The notes below the pieces were generated by a model. That model worked only from the letters and a program-made list of their open reading frames with translations. It ran no database searches and was not told the DNA's origin. A DNA stretch of 64,000 nucleotides, from NCBI RefSeq assembly GCF_001679665.1, contig NZ_CP013244.1, positions 124,001 through 188,000 on the forward strand, given 5' to 3'. The position numbers were made by a program, and so were the translations under genes. Source of the stretch: Candidatus Viadribacter manganicus. Its GTDB lineage: Bacteria > Pseudomonadota > Alphaproteobacteria > Caulobacterales > Aquidulcibacteraceae. Below are positions 18,287 to 26,964 of the stretch, in pieces (within the stretch, counting starts at the first letter, position 1; each line of letters begins with the position of its first letter).

Positions 18287-19462
18287 TTACTGCGCACCCG
18301 GAAAGAGCCTCGTGATGTCATTCCAGGTTGCGAATAAGAACAAACTCGCCATCACGGCGAATCCTGCCCGATAGGCCCACTCTTGAGCCGATGGCGGCAA
18401 CGGCTTGCCCCCACGCGCACCTTCGATTGCGTAGAACAGCAAGTGGCCCCCATCCAGGATCGGAATCGGCAACAGATTCACGATGCCGACAGCTACAGAT
18501 AGCACTGCGGCCAAATTGAGTAGCGACAGGACCAGCATCAGCAACCGGTCGGTCCACGTGACATCATCGCCACCCCCGCTCAGCGCCGAATTCGCGACCT
18601 GTCCAGAAACGTTGATGATTCCGAGCGGTCCGGCGATCTGATTGCCGGACTCGCGGCCGGTGAAAACCCCGCCGATATAAGAACCTGTTTGCGCGATAAT
18701 CTGCCAGGTATTGGAGGCGCCAACGCCGACGGCCGCCAACGGATTGATTGGCTCGCGATTGCCTGGCGACGAGTCATGGCTGACGCCGATCGAACCAAGC
18801 TGCGGGTTATCTTCGCGTGCGCGCGGTGTCAGCTGCAGGATGACTTCTTGCTCACTACGCAAGACGACAACGCTTAACGTACGGCCGGGCGACACGGTCA
18901 CCACCTGCTGCACATCCTGGAAGGTGTCGATGCGTTGGCCGTCGATCGACTGGATGACGTCACCGGCTTGCAAGCCTGCAGCAGCGGCGGGCGAATTGGG
19001 CTCGACGCCGTTGATGCTGGCGACATCGCGACCAAGCACGAATGCGAGCGTAGCGAAGGCAAGGATCGAGAATATAAAGTTTGTGATCGGACCAGCGGCG
19101 ACAACCATCGAGCGGGTCGTTAGCGGCTGAGCATGAAAAAGACCCTTGGCGCGCGCCTCCGCCAGAGCCACGGGATCTTCAATCTTCTCACGTGGCGCCG
19201 TCGACATCGCATCGGCGTCGTCCGCGAACTTCACGTACCCGCCGAGCGGCAGCGCACCAACTTTCCACTGCACGCCTTGCTTGTCGCGCCAGCCAATCAG
19301 CGTCTTGCCAAAGCCAATTGAAAACGTGTCGATCGCGACACCGCGCCACCGCGCGACTTGGAAGTGGCCAAACTCGTGCACGAACACCACAACGCTCAGC
19401 ACGACGACAAACGACGCCAGCGTGATCAGCAAATCCTGGATGCTTTGCAGCAGATCCGGCAT
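18287..19462 (-). CDS. rseP: Site-2 intramembrane zinc protease RseP
   Basis: RseP cleaves membrane-anchored regulators, such as anti-sigma factors, and leftover signal peptides. The 391-residue protein has the HEFGH zinc motif in the first membrane helix (about residue 29), a periplasmic PDZ region (about 130-220, VEPNSPAAAAGLQAGDVI), and the NLLPIPILDGGHLLFY third-ligand motif near residue 335. Four membrane segments can be placed. It is 47 bases after dxr and upstream of bamA, as in most proteobacteria. No partner anti-sigma gene is in the window. Confidence 0.96.
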   Translation of the reverse strand: MPDLLQSIQDLLITLASFVVVLSVVVFVHEFGHFQVARWRGVAIDTFSIGFGKTLIGWRDKQGVQWKVGALPLGGYVKFADDADAMSTAPREKIEDPVALAEARAKGLFHAQPLTTRSMVVAAGPITNFIFSILAFATLAFVLGRDVASINGVEPNSPAAAAGLQAGDVIQSIDGQRIDTFQDVQQVVTVSPGRTLSVVVLRSEQEVILQLTPRAREDNPQLGSIGVSHDSSPGNREPINPLAAVGVGASNTWQIIAQTGSYIGGVFTGRESGNQIAGPLGIINVSGQVANSALSGGGDDVTWTDRLLMLVLSLLNLAAVLSVAVGIVNLLPIPILDGGHLLFYAIEGARGGKPLPPSAQEWAYRAGFAVMASLFLFATWNDITRLFPGAQ

Positions 19463-19509
19463 TCGACCGCTTCCTTCCCGAGCCCAATTTTGTGAGGCGC
19501 TGTCAGCCT

Positions 19510-20697
19510 TTAGGCTGCCGCAGTGTTTCCCGCAACAAGACGCGCCGCCCGACGAGCAGCCTGATCCACCGCCCTCACCTCATCGAACGATGAAGGCAAT
19601 TTTGCGAGAAGCCCAGCTTCAGCCCCCTCCAAGTGTGAGAGAGCTTCCTCGACGGTACGGCAAATGTCGAGAAAGCGAATACGGCCCTCCAGAAACGCCT
19701 CCACGGCGACCTCATTGGCCGCGGATAGGGCAGTTGTTGCGCTTGCGCCTCGGTCCAGAGCGGCACGAGCCAGTCTTAGCGCGGGAAAGCGGACTGGATC
19801 TGGCGCCTCGAACGTCAGCTGCGCGAGTTTGGCGAGATCCAGGCGGCTCGTGGAGACGTGGGCTCGATCCGGCCAAGTCAGGGCGTAGGCGATTGGAATG
19901 CGCATGTCTGGGGAACCCAACTGCGCCAACACCGAGCCGTCGATGTAGTGCACCAAGCTATGGATCGTACTCTGCGGATGAACGATCACATCGATGAATT
20001 CGGATTTAAAACCAAATAGATACGAGGCCTCGATGAGTTCTAGGCCCTTGTTCATGAGCGTGGCGCTATCGACGGAAATCTTCCGGCCCATGTTCCACAT
20101 CGGGTGCGCGCAGGCTTGAGCTGGGGTGGCTTGAGCCATTTGCTCGCGAGACCAGGTGCGGAATGGCCCTCCCGAGGCTGTCAGCGTCAGGCGCTCCACC
20201 CGCTCTGGGTGGGTGAGGACCTGGAAGATCGCGTTATGCTCGGAATCGACCGGCAACAGCGTTGCGCCATGTGCCTTGGCGGCTTCGATGAACAATGGCC
20301 CGGCACACACCAGACACTCCTTGTTCGCCAGTGCAACATGGCCCCCTCGGCGGACCGCCGCCATGGTCGGCGAGAGACCTGCAGCGCCAACAATTGCGGA
20401 CATCACCCAGTCGGCGGGCCGCGCGCCCGCCTCATCCAGTGCCGCGGGCCCTGCCCCAACTTCAATATCCAAGCCGACCAAGGCCTCACGCGCCTCCCCA
20501 AGGAGCGCCGGGTTGGCGATCGCGGCGAACTTGGGCCTCAGCCGCCGGCAGGCGTCCGCGAGCAGGTCGACGCGCGTTGCGGCCGTAACGGCCTCCACTG
20601 GCAACTCCCGCCCTTGAGCGCGCAGCTCTTCGATGACCTGCATGGTCGATTGGCCGACAGAACCAGTGACGCCGAGGATCGAGAGCGTACGCGTCAT
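19510..20697 (-). CDS. dxr: 1-deoxy-D-xylulose 5-phosphate reductoisomerase
   Basis: Dxr makes methylerythritol phosphate from DXP, the committed step of the MEP isoprenoid pathway. The 395-residue protein has the NADPH-binding GVTGSVGQSTMQVI at the N-terminus, LANKECLVCAG, LLPVDSEHNAIFQ, TASGGPFR, and MNKGLELIEASYLF in the catalytic domain. Its start overlaps the cdsA stop as ATGA. With uppS next door, the cluster links isoprenoid precursor supply to undecaprenyl carrier synthesis. Confidence 0.97.
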   Translation of the reverse strand: MTRTLSILGVTGSVGQSTMQVIEELRAQGRELPVEAVTAATRVDLLADACRRLRPKFAAIANPALLGEAREALVGLDIEVGAGPAALDEAGARPADWVMSAIVGAAGLSPTMAAVRRGGHVALANKECLVCAGPLFIEAAKAHGATLLPVDSEHNAIFQVLTHPERVERLTLTASGGPFRTWSREQMAQATPAQACAHPMWNMGRKISVDSATLMNKGLELIEASYLFGFKSEFIDVIVHPQSTIHSLVHYIDGSVLAQLGSPDMRIPIAYALTWPDRAHVSTSRLDLAKLAQLTFEAPDPVRFPALRLARAALDRGASATTALSAANEVAVEAFLEGRIRFLDICRTVEEALSHLEGAEAGLLAKLPSSFDEVRAVDQAARRAARLVAGNTAAA

Positions 20698-21626
20698 ATG
20701 CCGCGACCGAACAACAACGCAGTCGCGCCCGGGCCGAAGGCCAAGGCCGCACCGACAAGCAGCGTTGCCGCCATCAGGCTGTCTATCCGATCCAACACAC
20801 CGCCATGCCCAGGTATAAGCTTGCTAGCGTCTTTCACGCCGAACCGCCGTTTCAAGAAAGACTCGAACAGGTCACCCATCAAGCCGCTGAACGCGACCAG
20901 AGCGCCAATGATCACCCATGGCAAGCGTAGCGTAGCGTCTGCCTGGAACAGAAGGCCGCAGCCTAAGCCCGCAGCCGCACCGGCGAACGTGCCGGCGATG
21001 ATCCCCGACCAGGTCTTGTTCGGCGAAAGGCCGCGCGCGATTTTTGGTCCTCCAATCAACTTGCCGCCGAAATAGGCAAAAATATCGGCCGCCCAGATGA
21101 TGGCGAATAATGCGAGGATCGTCTCCAGCCCCTCAGGACCACGATCGCGCAGCCATACGAAAAGCGCACATGGCAAGCCGATATAGATCGCCCCACCGGC
21201 AGTCTCGATGAAACCAGCGATGCTGCGCCGACGCGTCGCTGAGGCAATCGCACAAGCGACCATCCAAAAGAATGCGAACGTCAAATATTGCCAGCTTGAG
21301 AACATCACTGCACCCAGCGATCCGGCGAGTGAAAACATGAATGCCGGCGTGAAGGCGCCCGGCTCGCTCATTCGAGCCCACTCATAGCTCATCGCGACAA
21401 CGGCGGCGCCGCAGGCGGCGGCGAGCCAAGGCCCGCCAGCAAAGGCCGCTGCAACCCCCAACGACGCGAGCACGAGGCCTGACACGATGCGCGCGCGAAG
21501 ATCTGACCAGTCGCCGCGCGTGGGCGCTGCTTGGACTGTGTCAGGCGGACTCAGGCGCGGTCCCTCCGTAGCGGCGTTCGCGGCCGCGGTAGATTTCGAT
21601 CGCTTGCGAGAGCGCGTCCTTGCCAA
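20694..21626 (-). CDS. cdsA: Phosphatidate cytidylyltransferase (start uncertain)
   Basis: CdsA makes CDP-diacylglycerol from phosphatidate and CTP at the membrane. The protein has about eight hydrophobic segments and the C-terminal signature with FLKRRFGVKDASKLIPGHGG followed by VLDRIDS. The amphipathic WSDLRARIVSG segment normally lies at the start of the family. The nearest downstream start codon (GTG 21485) would remove most of it. Upstream in-frame choices are CTG 21554, TTG 21626 and GTG 21707, all of which overlap uppS. I chose TTG 21626 as a compromise; the true start needs experiment. The end overlaps dxr by four bases. Confidence 0.85.
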   Translation of the reverse strand: MARTRSRKRSKSTAAANAATEGPRLSPPDTVQAAPTRGDWSDLRARIVSGLVLASLGVAAAFAGGPWLAAACGAAVVAMSYEWARMSEPGAFTPAFMFSLAGSLGAVMFSSWQYLTFAFFWMVACAIASATRRRSIAGFIETAGGAIYIGLPCALFVWLRDRGPEGLETILALFAIIWAADIFAYFGGKLIGGPKIARGLSPNKTWSGIIAGTFAGAAAGLGCGLLFQADATLRLPWVIIGALVAFSGLMGDLFESFLKRRFGVKDASKLIPGHGGVLDRIDSLMAATLLVGAALAFGPGATALLFGRGI

Positions 21627-22284
21627 AATCCGGCCAGAGCACGTCGAGGAACACCAACTCTGCGTAAGCAGACTGCCAAAGCATGAAATTTGACAAACGA
21701 AATTCACCGGAGGTCCGCACCAAGAGGTCGGCGGCTGGTAGGTCCTGGGTGTCGAGATATGACTCGAACTTCCCGCTATCGAGATCCGCTGAATTCAACT
21801 TGCCCGCGGCGACATCCGCGGCGACGCGTCTGGCTGCGCGCACAATTTCATCTTGGCCTCCATAGTTGAAGGCGATGGTGAGATTGAGTTTGGTGTTATT
21901 GCGCGTCCGCGCCTCAGCGCTTTCTATGATGCCGGCAATGTCGCGCTGCAGCCCCTCTCGTCCGCCGATAACACGCACGCGCACGCCTTCGCGCATGAGC
22001 TTATCGAGATCGCGCGCAACGTAGAGCCGGAGCAAGTCGAAGAGTGCATTGACCTCCTCGACCGGGCGCCGCCAATTTTCAGTCGAGAACCCAAAGACTG
22101 TCAGATACTCGACGCCAAGTTCGCCGGCGGCCTCCACGGTTCGGCGAAGTGCTTCAACACCTTCGGCATGGCCGAAGGTGCGCGGCCGGTTGCGCTGACG
22201 CGCCCAGCGACCATTACCGTCCATGATGATCGCTACATGGCGCGGCGTTATCGCTTGTTCAGAAGACGGAGCGGGCTGCGCCAT
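21541..22284 (-). CDS. uppS: Undecaprenyl diphosphate synthase (cis-prenyltransferase)
   Basis: UppS extends farnesyl diphosphate to the C55 carrier lipid precursor for peptidoglycan and surface polysaccharides. The 247-residue protein has the catalytic IIMDGNGRWARQRNRPRTFG, TVFGFSTENWRRP, NYGGQDEI, and RTSGEFRLSNFMLWQSAYAE with VFLDVLWPDF, which cover all conserved regions of cis-prenyltransferases. The N-terminal 15 residues are variable. It starts 16 bases after the frr stop and its 3' end overlaps the probable start of cdsA. Confidence 0.97.
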   Translation of the reverse strand: MAQPAPSSEQAITPRHVAIIMDGNGRWARQRNRPRTFGHAEGVEALRRTVEAAGELGVEYLTVFGFSTENWRRPVEEVNALFDLLRLYVARDLDKLMREGVRVRVIGGREGLQRDIAGIIESAEARTRNNTKLNLTIAFNYGGQDEIVRAARRVAADVAAGKLNSADLDSGKFESYLDTQDLPAADLLVRTSGEFRLSNFMLWQSAYAELVFLDVLWPDFGKDALSQAIEIYRGRERRYGGTAPESA

Positions 22285-22300
22285 TGGTTCGTCGCAGGCT

Positions 22301-22867
22301 CTAAACCTGCATGATTTCTTGCTCTTTAGAGTGAAGCGTATCGTCGATCTTCTTGATGTGATCGTCGGTCGTCTTTTGCACCTCGGCGCCGTGACGCTTG
22401 TGTTCGTCCTCGCTGATGGCGTGCTCTTTCTCGAGCTTCTTCAGGTGTTCCATTGCGTCGCGGCGAATATTGCGGACCGCAATGCGCTGTTGCTCCGCGT
22501 ACTTTGCGGCGACCTTGGCAAGTTCCTGGCGCCGCTCGCCCGTCAGTGGTGGGATCGGGATACGGAGCGTCTGGCCGTCCATGATCGGATTGAGACCCAA
22601 GTTCGCAGAACGGATTGCCTTGTCCACGGCGGCGACCACCGACTTGTCCCAGACGTTGACCGAAATCATTCGCGGCTCTGGCACACTGACGCTCGCCACT
22701 GAGGTCAGCGGCGACACAGCGCCATAGGCGTCGACCGTGATCGGATCGAGCAGCGAGGGCGAGGCACGGCCCGTGCGCAAACCGGAAAACTCATGCTGGA
22801 GCGCTGTGACGGCGCCGTCCATGCGCTTCTTGTAGTCGTCGAGTTTGAAAGGCGGCGAAGCAGCCAT
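22301..22867 (-). CDS. frr: Ribosome recycling factor
   Basis: Frr, with EF-G, splits the post-termination ribosome. From ATG 22867 the protein is 188 residues: [20 protein letters not shown], then [20 protein letters not shown] and [35 protein letters not shown] and the C-terminal helix with KKIDDTL. The frame is open upstream to 22945 but this would enter pyrH and lacks family similarity. It is 10 bases after the pyrH stop, in the standard tsf-pyrH-frr order. Confidence 0.97.
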   Translation of the reverse strand: MAASPPFKLDDYKKRMDGAVTALQHEFSGLRTGRASPSLLDPITVDAYGAVSPLTSVASVSVPEPRMISVNVWDKSVVAAVDKAIRSANLGLNPIMDGQTLRIPIPPLTGERRQELAKVAAKYAEQQRIAVRNIRRDAMEHLKKLEKEHAISEDEHKRHGAEVQKTTDDHIKKIDDTLHSKEQEIMQV

Positions 22868-22877
22868 GACGTCTGTC

Positions 22878-23621
22878 CTAGTCTGTGATTGTTGTGCAGA
22901 TGCCGCGCCCCGCGAGCACGTCCGCGAGGCCACCGCGATTACCAATTGAGAACACGACGATCGGAATGCCGTTGTCTCGCATCAAGCTGATGGCGGACGC
23001 ATCCATCACTTTGAGGTCACGCGCTAAGACTTCGTGATACGAGAGCTTGTCGTAACGTGTAGCCGTTGCATCCTTTTTTGGATCTGCCGTGTAGACGCCA
23101 TCGACTTGCGTGCCCTTCAGCAACGCGTTGCATCCCATTTCGGCTGCACGGAGCGCGGCTCCTGTATCTGTCGTGAAAAACGGATTGCCGGTCCCGGCGG
23201 CGAAAATGACGATCCGCCCCTTCTCCATGTGCCGCATCGCGCGGCGCCGGATATAGGGCTCGCAGACTGTCACCATCGGTATGGCTGAAAGCACACGGGC
23301 TTGGCCGCCTAGCCCTTCAATCGCATTCTGCATGGCGAGCGCGTTCATGACGGTGGCGAGCATGCCCATGTAATCGGCGCTCGCACGCTCCATGCCTTTG
23401 GCCGCGCCTTGAACGCCGCGGAAGATGTTCCCCCCTCCGATGACGAGGCAAATCTCCGCGCCGGCTGCGGCGGCGTCGAGCACCTCTTGTGCGATGCGTT
23501 CGCAGACATTGGTGTCGATGCCGTACTGGCCATCGCCCATCAACGCCTCGCCGGAAATCTTCAGGAGGACGCGCTTGTAGCGCAGCCCGCTCGGGCTGGG
23601 TCGGGTTTCGGCAAGGCTCAT
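22878..23621 (-). CDS. pyrH: Uridylate kinase
   Basis: PyrH phosphorylates UMP to UDP; the bacterial enzyme is a hexamer of the amino-acid-kinase fold. From ATG 23621 it has 247 residues, with [57 protein letters not shown] and [15 protein letters not shown]. The open frame reaches 23693 but family members begin close to [11 protein letters not shown]. The gene follows the rpsB-tsf terminator, so it probably has its own promoter in 23622-23680, where a GCGGGC/GCCCGC inverted repeat is visible. Confidence 0.97.
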   Translation of the reverse strand: MSLAETRPSPSGLRYKRVLLKISGEALMGDGQYGIDTNVCERIAQEVLDAAAAGAEICLVIGGGNIFRGVQGAAKGMERASADYMGMLATVMNALAMQNAIEGLGGQARVLSAIPMVTVCEPYIRRRAMRHMEKGRIVIFAAGTGNPFFTTDTGAALRAAEMGCNALLKGTQVDGVYTADPKKDATATRYDKLSYHEVLARDLKVMDASAISLMRDNGIPIVVFSIGNRGGLADVLAGRGICTTITD

Positions 23622-23683
23622 GAGGCAGAATCTATAAACCACGAGCGGGCAAAGAGTCAGCCCGCAGTTCCAGGGAACTGCCC

Positions 23684-23720
23684 ATAAAAACAAAGGGCGC
23701 GAACCTTTCGGTCCGCGCCC
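23684..23720 (-). terminator. Intrinsic terminator after rpsB-tsf
   Basis: On the minus strand a GC-rich stem (GGGCGCGGACC against GGTTCGCGCCC, one mismatch, GAAA-type loop) is followed at once by TTTGTTTTTAT. It lies 22 bases after the tsf stop and ends the rpsB-tsf transcript before pyrH. Confidence 0.9.
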
Positions 23721-23741
23721 CCAATTTTGCGTCGAGCCGAG

Positions 23742-24680
23742 TTAGCTTTTGCCGGTCATCGCCGCCACTTCGGCAGCGAAATCATCGGTGCGCTTTTCGA
23801 CGCCTTCGCCCACGCCAAAGCGGACAAAACCTTTGATCTTGATCGGCGCGCCGACTTCCTTCTCGGCGTCCTTCACGGCGGCCTCGATAGTCTGGTCGGG
23901 GTTCATGATGAAGGTTTGCTTCACAAGAACGGACTCTTCGAAGAATTTGCGCATGCGGCCTTCAAGCATCTTGTCCAGCACTTGCTGAGGCTTGCCGGCG
24001 GCCTTCGGATCTTCCTTGATCTGATCCAGCAGAACAGTCTTTTCACGCTCGACACGCTCGGCGTCGATATCAGTCTCGTTCAGCGCCAGCGGGTTGGCCG
24101 AGGCGATGTGCATCGCGATTTTCTTGCCGAAAGCTTCAAGCTTGTCTTTGTCACCAGTCGACTCAAGACCAACCAGAACCGCGATGCGGCCCAGGTGATC
24201 GGCGCCGTCCACCTTGGAGTGGACGTAAGCAGCGATCACTCCGTTTTCGACGTTGAGCTTGGCCGAACGGCGCAGCGTGATGTTCTCACCGATTGTGGCG
24301 ATGAGATTGGTCACGGCCTCCGAGACCTTTTGGCCTTCGTGCACGGAGTCGAGCAACGATTGGTGGTCGCTGGTCTGCAGCGCCAACCTCGCGAACGCGC
24401 CGGCCGCCTTCTGGAAATCGGCGTTACGGGCGACGAAGTCGGTTTCCGAGTTGAGCTCAATGACTGTGCCGTGGTCAGCCGCGATCGCGATCGCGACGAT
24501 GCCTTCGGCAGCAGCGCGGTCGGCTTTCTTCGCGGCCTTCGACAAGCCCTTTGCGCGCAGCCAATCGATTGCTGCTTCAAGGTCACCGTTGGTTTCCCCC
24601 AACGCCTTTTTGCAGTCCATCATGCCAACGCCGGTCTTTTCGCGCAGGTCCTTGACCAGCGCAGCGGTGATTTCCGCCAT
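23742..24680 (-). CDS. tsf: Translation elongation factor Ts
   Basis: EF-Ts exchanges GDP for GTP on EF-Tu. The 312-residue protein has the UBA-like N-terminus [19 protein letters not shown], the core SETDFVARN (Asp and Phe residues that displace Mg from EF-Tu), [16 protein letters not shown] and a second core half ending in VAAMTGKS. It follows rpsB by 31 bases and is followed by a strong terminator, the usual rpsB-tsf operon. Confidence 0.98.
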   Translation of the reverse strand: MAEITAALVKDLREKTGVGMMDCKKALGETNGDLEAAIDWLRAKGLSKAAKKADRAAAEGIVAIAIAADHGTVIELNSETDFVARNADFQKAAGAFARLALQTSDHQSLLDSVHEGQKVSEAVTNLIATIGENITLRRSAKLNVENGVIAAYVHSKVDGADHLGRIAVLVGLESTGDKDKLEAFGKKIAMHIASANPLALNETDIDAERVEREKTVLLDQIKEDPKAAGKPQQVLDKMLEGRMRKFFEESVLVKQTFIMNPDQTIEAAVKDAEKEVGAPIKIKGFVRFGVGEGVEKRTDDFAAEVAAMTGKS

Positions 24681-24711
24681 GTCTTACTCCTGAGACTTCT
24701 CTCGTATTTAC

Positions 24712-25524
24712 TTAGTAGCTCGCGCCCGTCGGGCCATCGATCGGGCTTTCGACCGGACCAGACGGCGCACGTTCGCGGACCGCTGCTTCAACCGGCGGAC
24801 GTTCAGACGCGCCGATATCCTTGCCGCCGCGCACTTGGCCTTCCGTCAGACCATCGAGCACAGCGTCTGCAATCAGATCGCAATAGAGCTGGATTGCACG
24901 CGCCGCGTCGTCGTTGCCTGGGATCGGATACGTCACCGCATCCGGATCGCAGTTTGAGTCAACGATCGCGACAACCGGAATGCCAAGCTTCTTAGCTTCC
25001 TGAATGGCGATCGCTTCCTTGTTGGTGTCGATCACGAACATCAGGTCCGGAACGCCGCCCATAGACGCGATACCGCCGAGCGAGCGGTCGAGCTTGTCGC
25101 GTTCGCGCTGAAGGTTCAGCACTTCACGCTTGGTGAGGCCAACGCCGCCGCCTTGGATGATCGTCTCTGTCTCGCGCAGGCGCGCAATCGACTTTGAAAC
25201 CGTTTGCCAGTTGGTCAGCGTGCCGCCGAGCCAACGCTGGTTGATGTAGTACTGCGCCGAACGTTGTGCGGCTGACTTGATGTGATCGGCGGCCTGACGC
25301 TTGGTGCCAACGAAGAGCACGCGGCCACCGCCAGCGGCGACGTCGCGAACTTTTAACAGTGCTTGGTGCAGCAAAGGCACCGTTTGCGATAGGTCGAGAA
25401 TGTGAATGTTCGCTTTTTCGCCGAAGATGTAGCGGTCCATCTTCGGGTTCCAGCGGTGGGTCTGGTGACCAAAGTGCGCGCCAGCTTCCAAGAGCTGACG
25501 CATGCTGAATTCAGGCAGCGCCAT
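24712..25524 (-). CDS. rpsB: 30S ribosomal protein S2
   Basis: S2 is a late-joining 30S protein that binds the head-body junction. The 270-residue protein shows [72 protein letters not shown] and [20 protein letters not shown]. The Pro/Glu-rich C-terminal tail of about 35 residues is typical of alphaproteobacterial S2. It leads the rpsB-tsf operon and has a 115-base leader with a perfect inverted repeat that may serve in feedback by S2. Confidence 0.98.
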   Translation of the reverse strand: MALPEFSMRQLLEAGAHFGHQTHRWNPKMDRYIFGEKANIHILDLSQTVPLLHQALLKVRDVAAGGGRVLFVGTKRQAADHIKSAAQRSAQYYINQRWLGGTLTNWQTVSKSIARLRETETIIQGGGVGLTKREVLNLQRERDKLDRSLGGIASMGGVPDLMFVIDTNKEAIAIQEAKKLGIPVVAIVDSNCDPDAVTYPIPGNDDAARAIQLYCDLIADAVLDGLTEGQVRGGKDIGASERPPVEAAVRERAPSGPVESPIDGPTGASY

Positions 25525-25561
25525 GTTTCATTCCTTTTCCGGTTAGCCGCCGCGGGAAAGA

Positions 25562-25581
25562 CCTAGGATTATCGTCCTAGG
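25562..25581 (-). promoter_or_regulatory. Inverted repeat in the rpsB leader
   Basis: CCTAGGA and TCCTAGG form a perfect 7-bp stem with a 6-base loop, 37 bases upstream of the rpsB ATG. It lies in the likely 5' untranslated region. In E. coli the rpsB leader (t44 RNA region) takes part in S2 feedback, and this hairpin could do the same here. That role is inference. Confidence 0.4.
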
Positions 25582-25645
25582 ACCGGATGGAGGAAACGGC
25601 CGCTTTCAGACCGCCCCGCCGCTCCCGCGTGCGAAGTGAGGCGCG

Positions 25646-25674
25646 GATATATAAGGCCTCCACAGGCTTATCAA
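25646..25674 (-). promoter_or_regulatory. Candidate rpsB promoter
   Basis: On the minus strand TTGATA (25674-25669) and TATATC (25651-25646) are separated by 17 bases, a plausible -35/-10 pair for the housekeeping sigma factor. It would start transcription about 115 bases before rpsB. It overlaps the hairpin at 25655-25687, so termination from upstream and initiation share the same bases. Only the sequence match supports it. Confidence 0.35.
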
Positions 25675-25687
25675 GCCTATGGAGGCC
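25655..25687 (-). terminator. Long inverted repeat between amidohydrolase gene and rpsB (probable terminator)
   Basis: GGCCTCCACAGGCTT and AAGCCTATGGAGGCC form a 15-bp stem with one mismatch and a three-base loop. It lies 27 bases after the stop at 25714. The tail on the minus strand is TTATATAT rather than a pure T run, so termination may be partial. It probably isolates rpsB from the upstream amidohydrolase genes. Confidence 0.5.
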
Positions 25688-25713
25688 CTCGGTTTGGCAA
25701 AGCAGACCGGCTT

Positions 25714-26964
25714 TTAATGGCGGCGGTTGCGCGGGTTGTAGCGATCGCGGAGTTGGGTCTGGCGCGAGGTCAGCGACTGCTCGACCCCTTCAATGAACAC
25801 TGCGGTCGGCGCTGAGGTCACTTGGAGTGGGTCGCCGTCCCAGATCACGACATCGGCCAGGAAGCTGCGCTCCAGACGCCCAAGATTGCTTGCGCCAAAG
25901 ATTTCGGCGGGGCCGCGCGTGACGGCGGCAAAGGCAACGTCCCAGGGCAAACCATTCGCGACAGCATTGCCCGCGAGTTGCAGAACAAGGCGCGCTTGGT
26001 GTGCGTCGACTGTTCCAGGCGCAGGTGCGATGGCGATGCGAACGCCCGCCTGGTTCAGCAACACCGCATTATCGAGACGGGCAGAGAGCCGCTCGAAGCG
26101 ATCCGGCAAGTTTGCCAAAGGATCCACGATGACCGGGATGTTTGCGCGGGCGAGTTCATCGGCGACCTGCCAGGCTTCAGCACCTCCGTGGATGACAAAC
26201 TTCAAGCTTGGATTATCGCGCTTGAAGCGGATCAGACGGCGAATGTCGGCGGCGCTTTCAAGATGGACGAGGAAAAATCCCTGCCCACGAGCAAACGGCT
26301 GAAGAGCAGCGGCATCGATCTCGTTCAGCAAAGCACCGCCCTGTCCGCTGCGATAGCGGTTAGGGTATTCTCGGGCGTCGCGTAACGCGGCCTCGAAGGC
26401 CGGCCACAAAGCCGCGCGCGAGCCTCCGGTTCGTCCAGCGCCCGTTTCCCCCAACTCCACGACCATGAAGGCTCGATCGCGGAAGACGCTGTCGCTAGAA
26501 CCGCTCATGGACACGAGCGCGCCGCGTCCGTCGAAGATGCTGCCACTCGCTGTGGGAGCAATGGCGGCACGGGTGACACCTTCAATGCGAGTCACCGGAA
26601 TTGCAGTGACGTTCGGGTTAAACGCATTGCCTGCGTCGGCGGCAGCTGAGATGAGGTCACCCTCGATGTCCGCATCATTGGGCGCACCGGAACCCGAGAT
26701 CTCACTCAAGCCCACTTCGCTCATCGCAGCGAAGGCGCCCGGAGTGACGAAACGTCCGCCCGCCTCGACGACGCGGGCGCCGCGCGGCGCCGCGATGTTG
26801 GCGCCGACAGCGCTGATGCGACCGTCGACGATGAGGACGTCACCATTCTCAATAACGCCACCTGCGCCGTTGGTTACGATGCGGCCGTTGTTGATCAAAA
26901 TGGTCTCGGCTGCGGCGGGGCTCGCGATCGCGGCAGCGAGAAGCAAAGCAGCTAGCGTTCTCAT
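25714..26964 (-). CDS. Exported amidohydrolase-family protein lacking the HxH metal motif
   Basis: The 416-residue protein has a signal peptide (MRTLAALLLAAAIASPAAA) and the amidohydrolase composite fold: N-terminal beta sandwich (INNGRIVTN...VLIVDGRISAVGANI), barrel, and C-terminal GRLERSFLADVVIWDGDPLQ. At the position where active members have PGxIDxHxH it reads VTPGAFAAMSEVGL, so the first two metal ligands are missing. VHLESAAD and VIHGGAEAW remain at the next ligand positions, but the usual late Asp region reads IAIAPAPG. It may be catalytically inactive or a partner subunit. The start overlaps the stop of the upstream intact paralogue by four bases, so both are made together. Confidence 0.82.
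   Translation of the reverse strand: MRTLAALLLAAAIASPAAAETILINNGRIVTNGAGGVIENGDVLIVDGRISAVGANIAAPRGARVVEAGGRFVTPGAFAAMSEVGLSEISGSGAPNDADIEGDLISAAADAGNAFNPNVTAIPVTRIEGVTRAAIAPTASGSIFDGRGALVSMSGSSDSVFRDRAFMVVELGETGAGRTGGSRAALWPAFEAALRDAREYPNRYRSGQGGALLNEIDAAALQPFARGQGFFLVHLESAADIRRLIRFKRDNPSLKFVIHGGAEAWQVADELARANIPVIVDPLANLPDRFERLSARLDNAVLLNQAGVRIAIAPAPGTVDAHQARLVLQLAGNAVANGLPWDVAFAAVTRGPAEIFGASNLGRLERSFLADVVIWDGDPLQVTSAPTAVFIEGVEQSLTSRQTQLRDRYNPRNRRH

Noticed and set aside
23727-24995. A 422-codon plus-strand open frame opposite tsf and rpsB
   Set aside because: Covers two highly conserved minus-strand genes and their terminator; no independent support.
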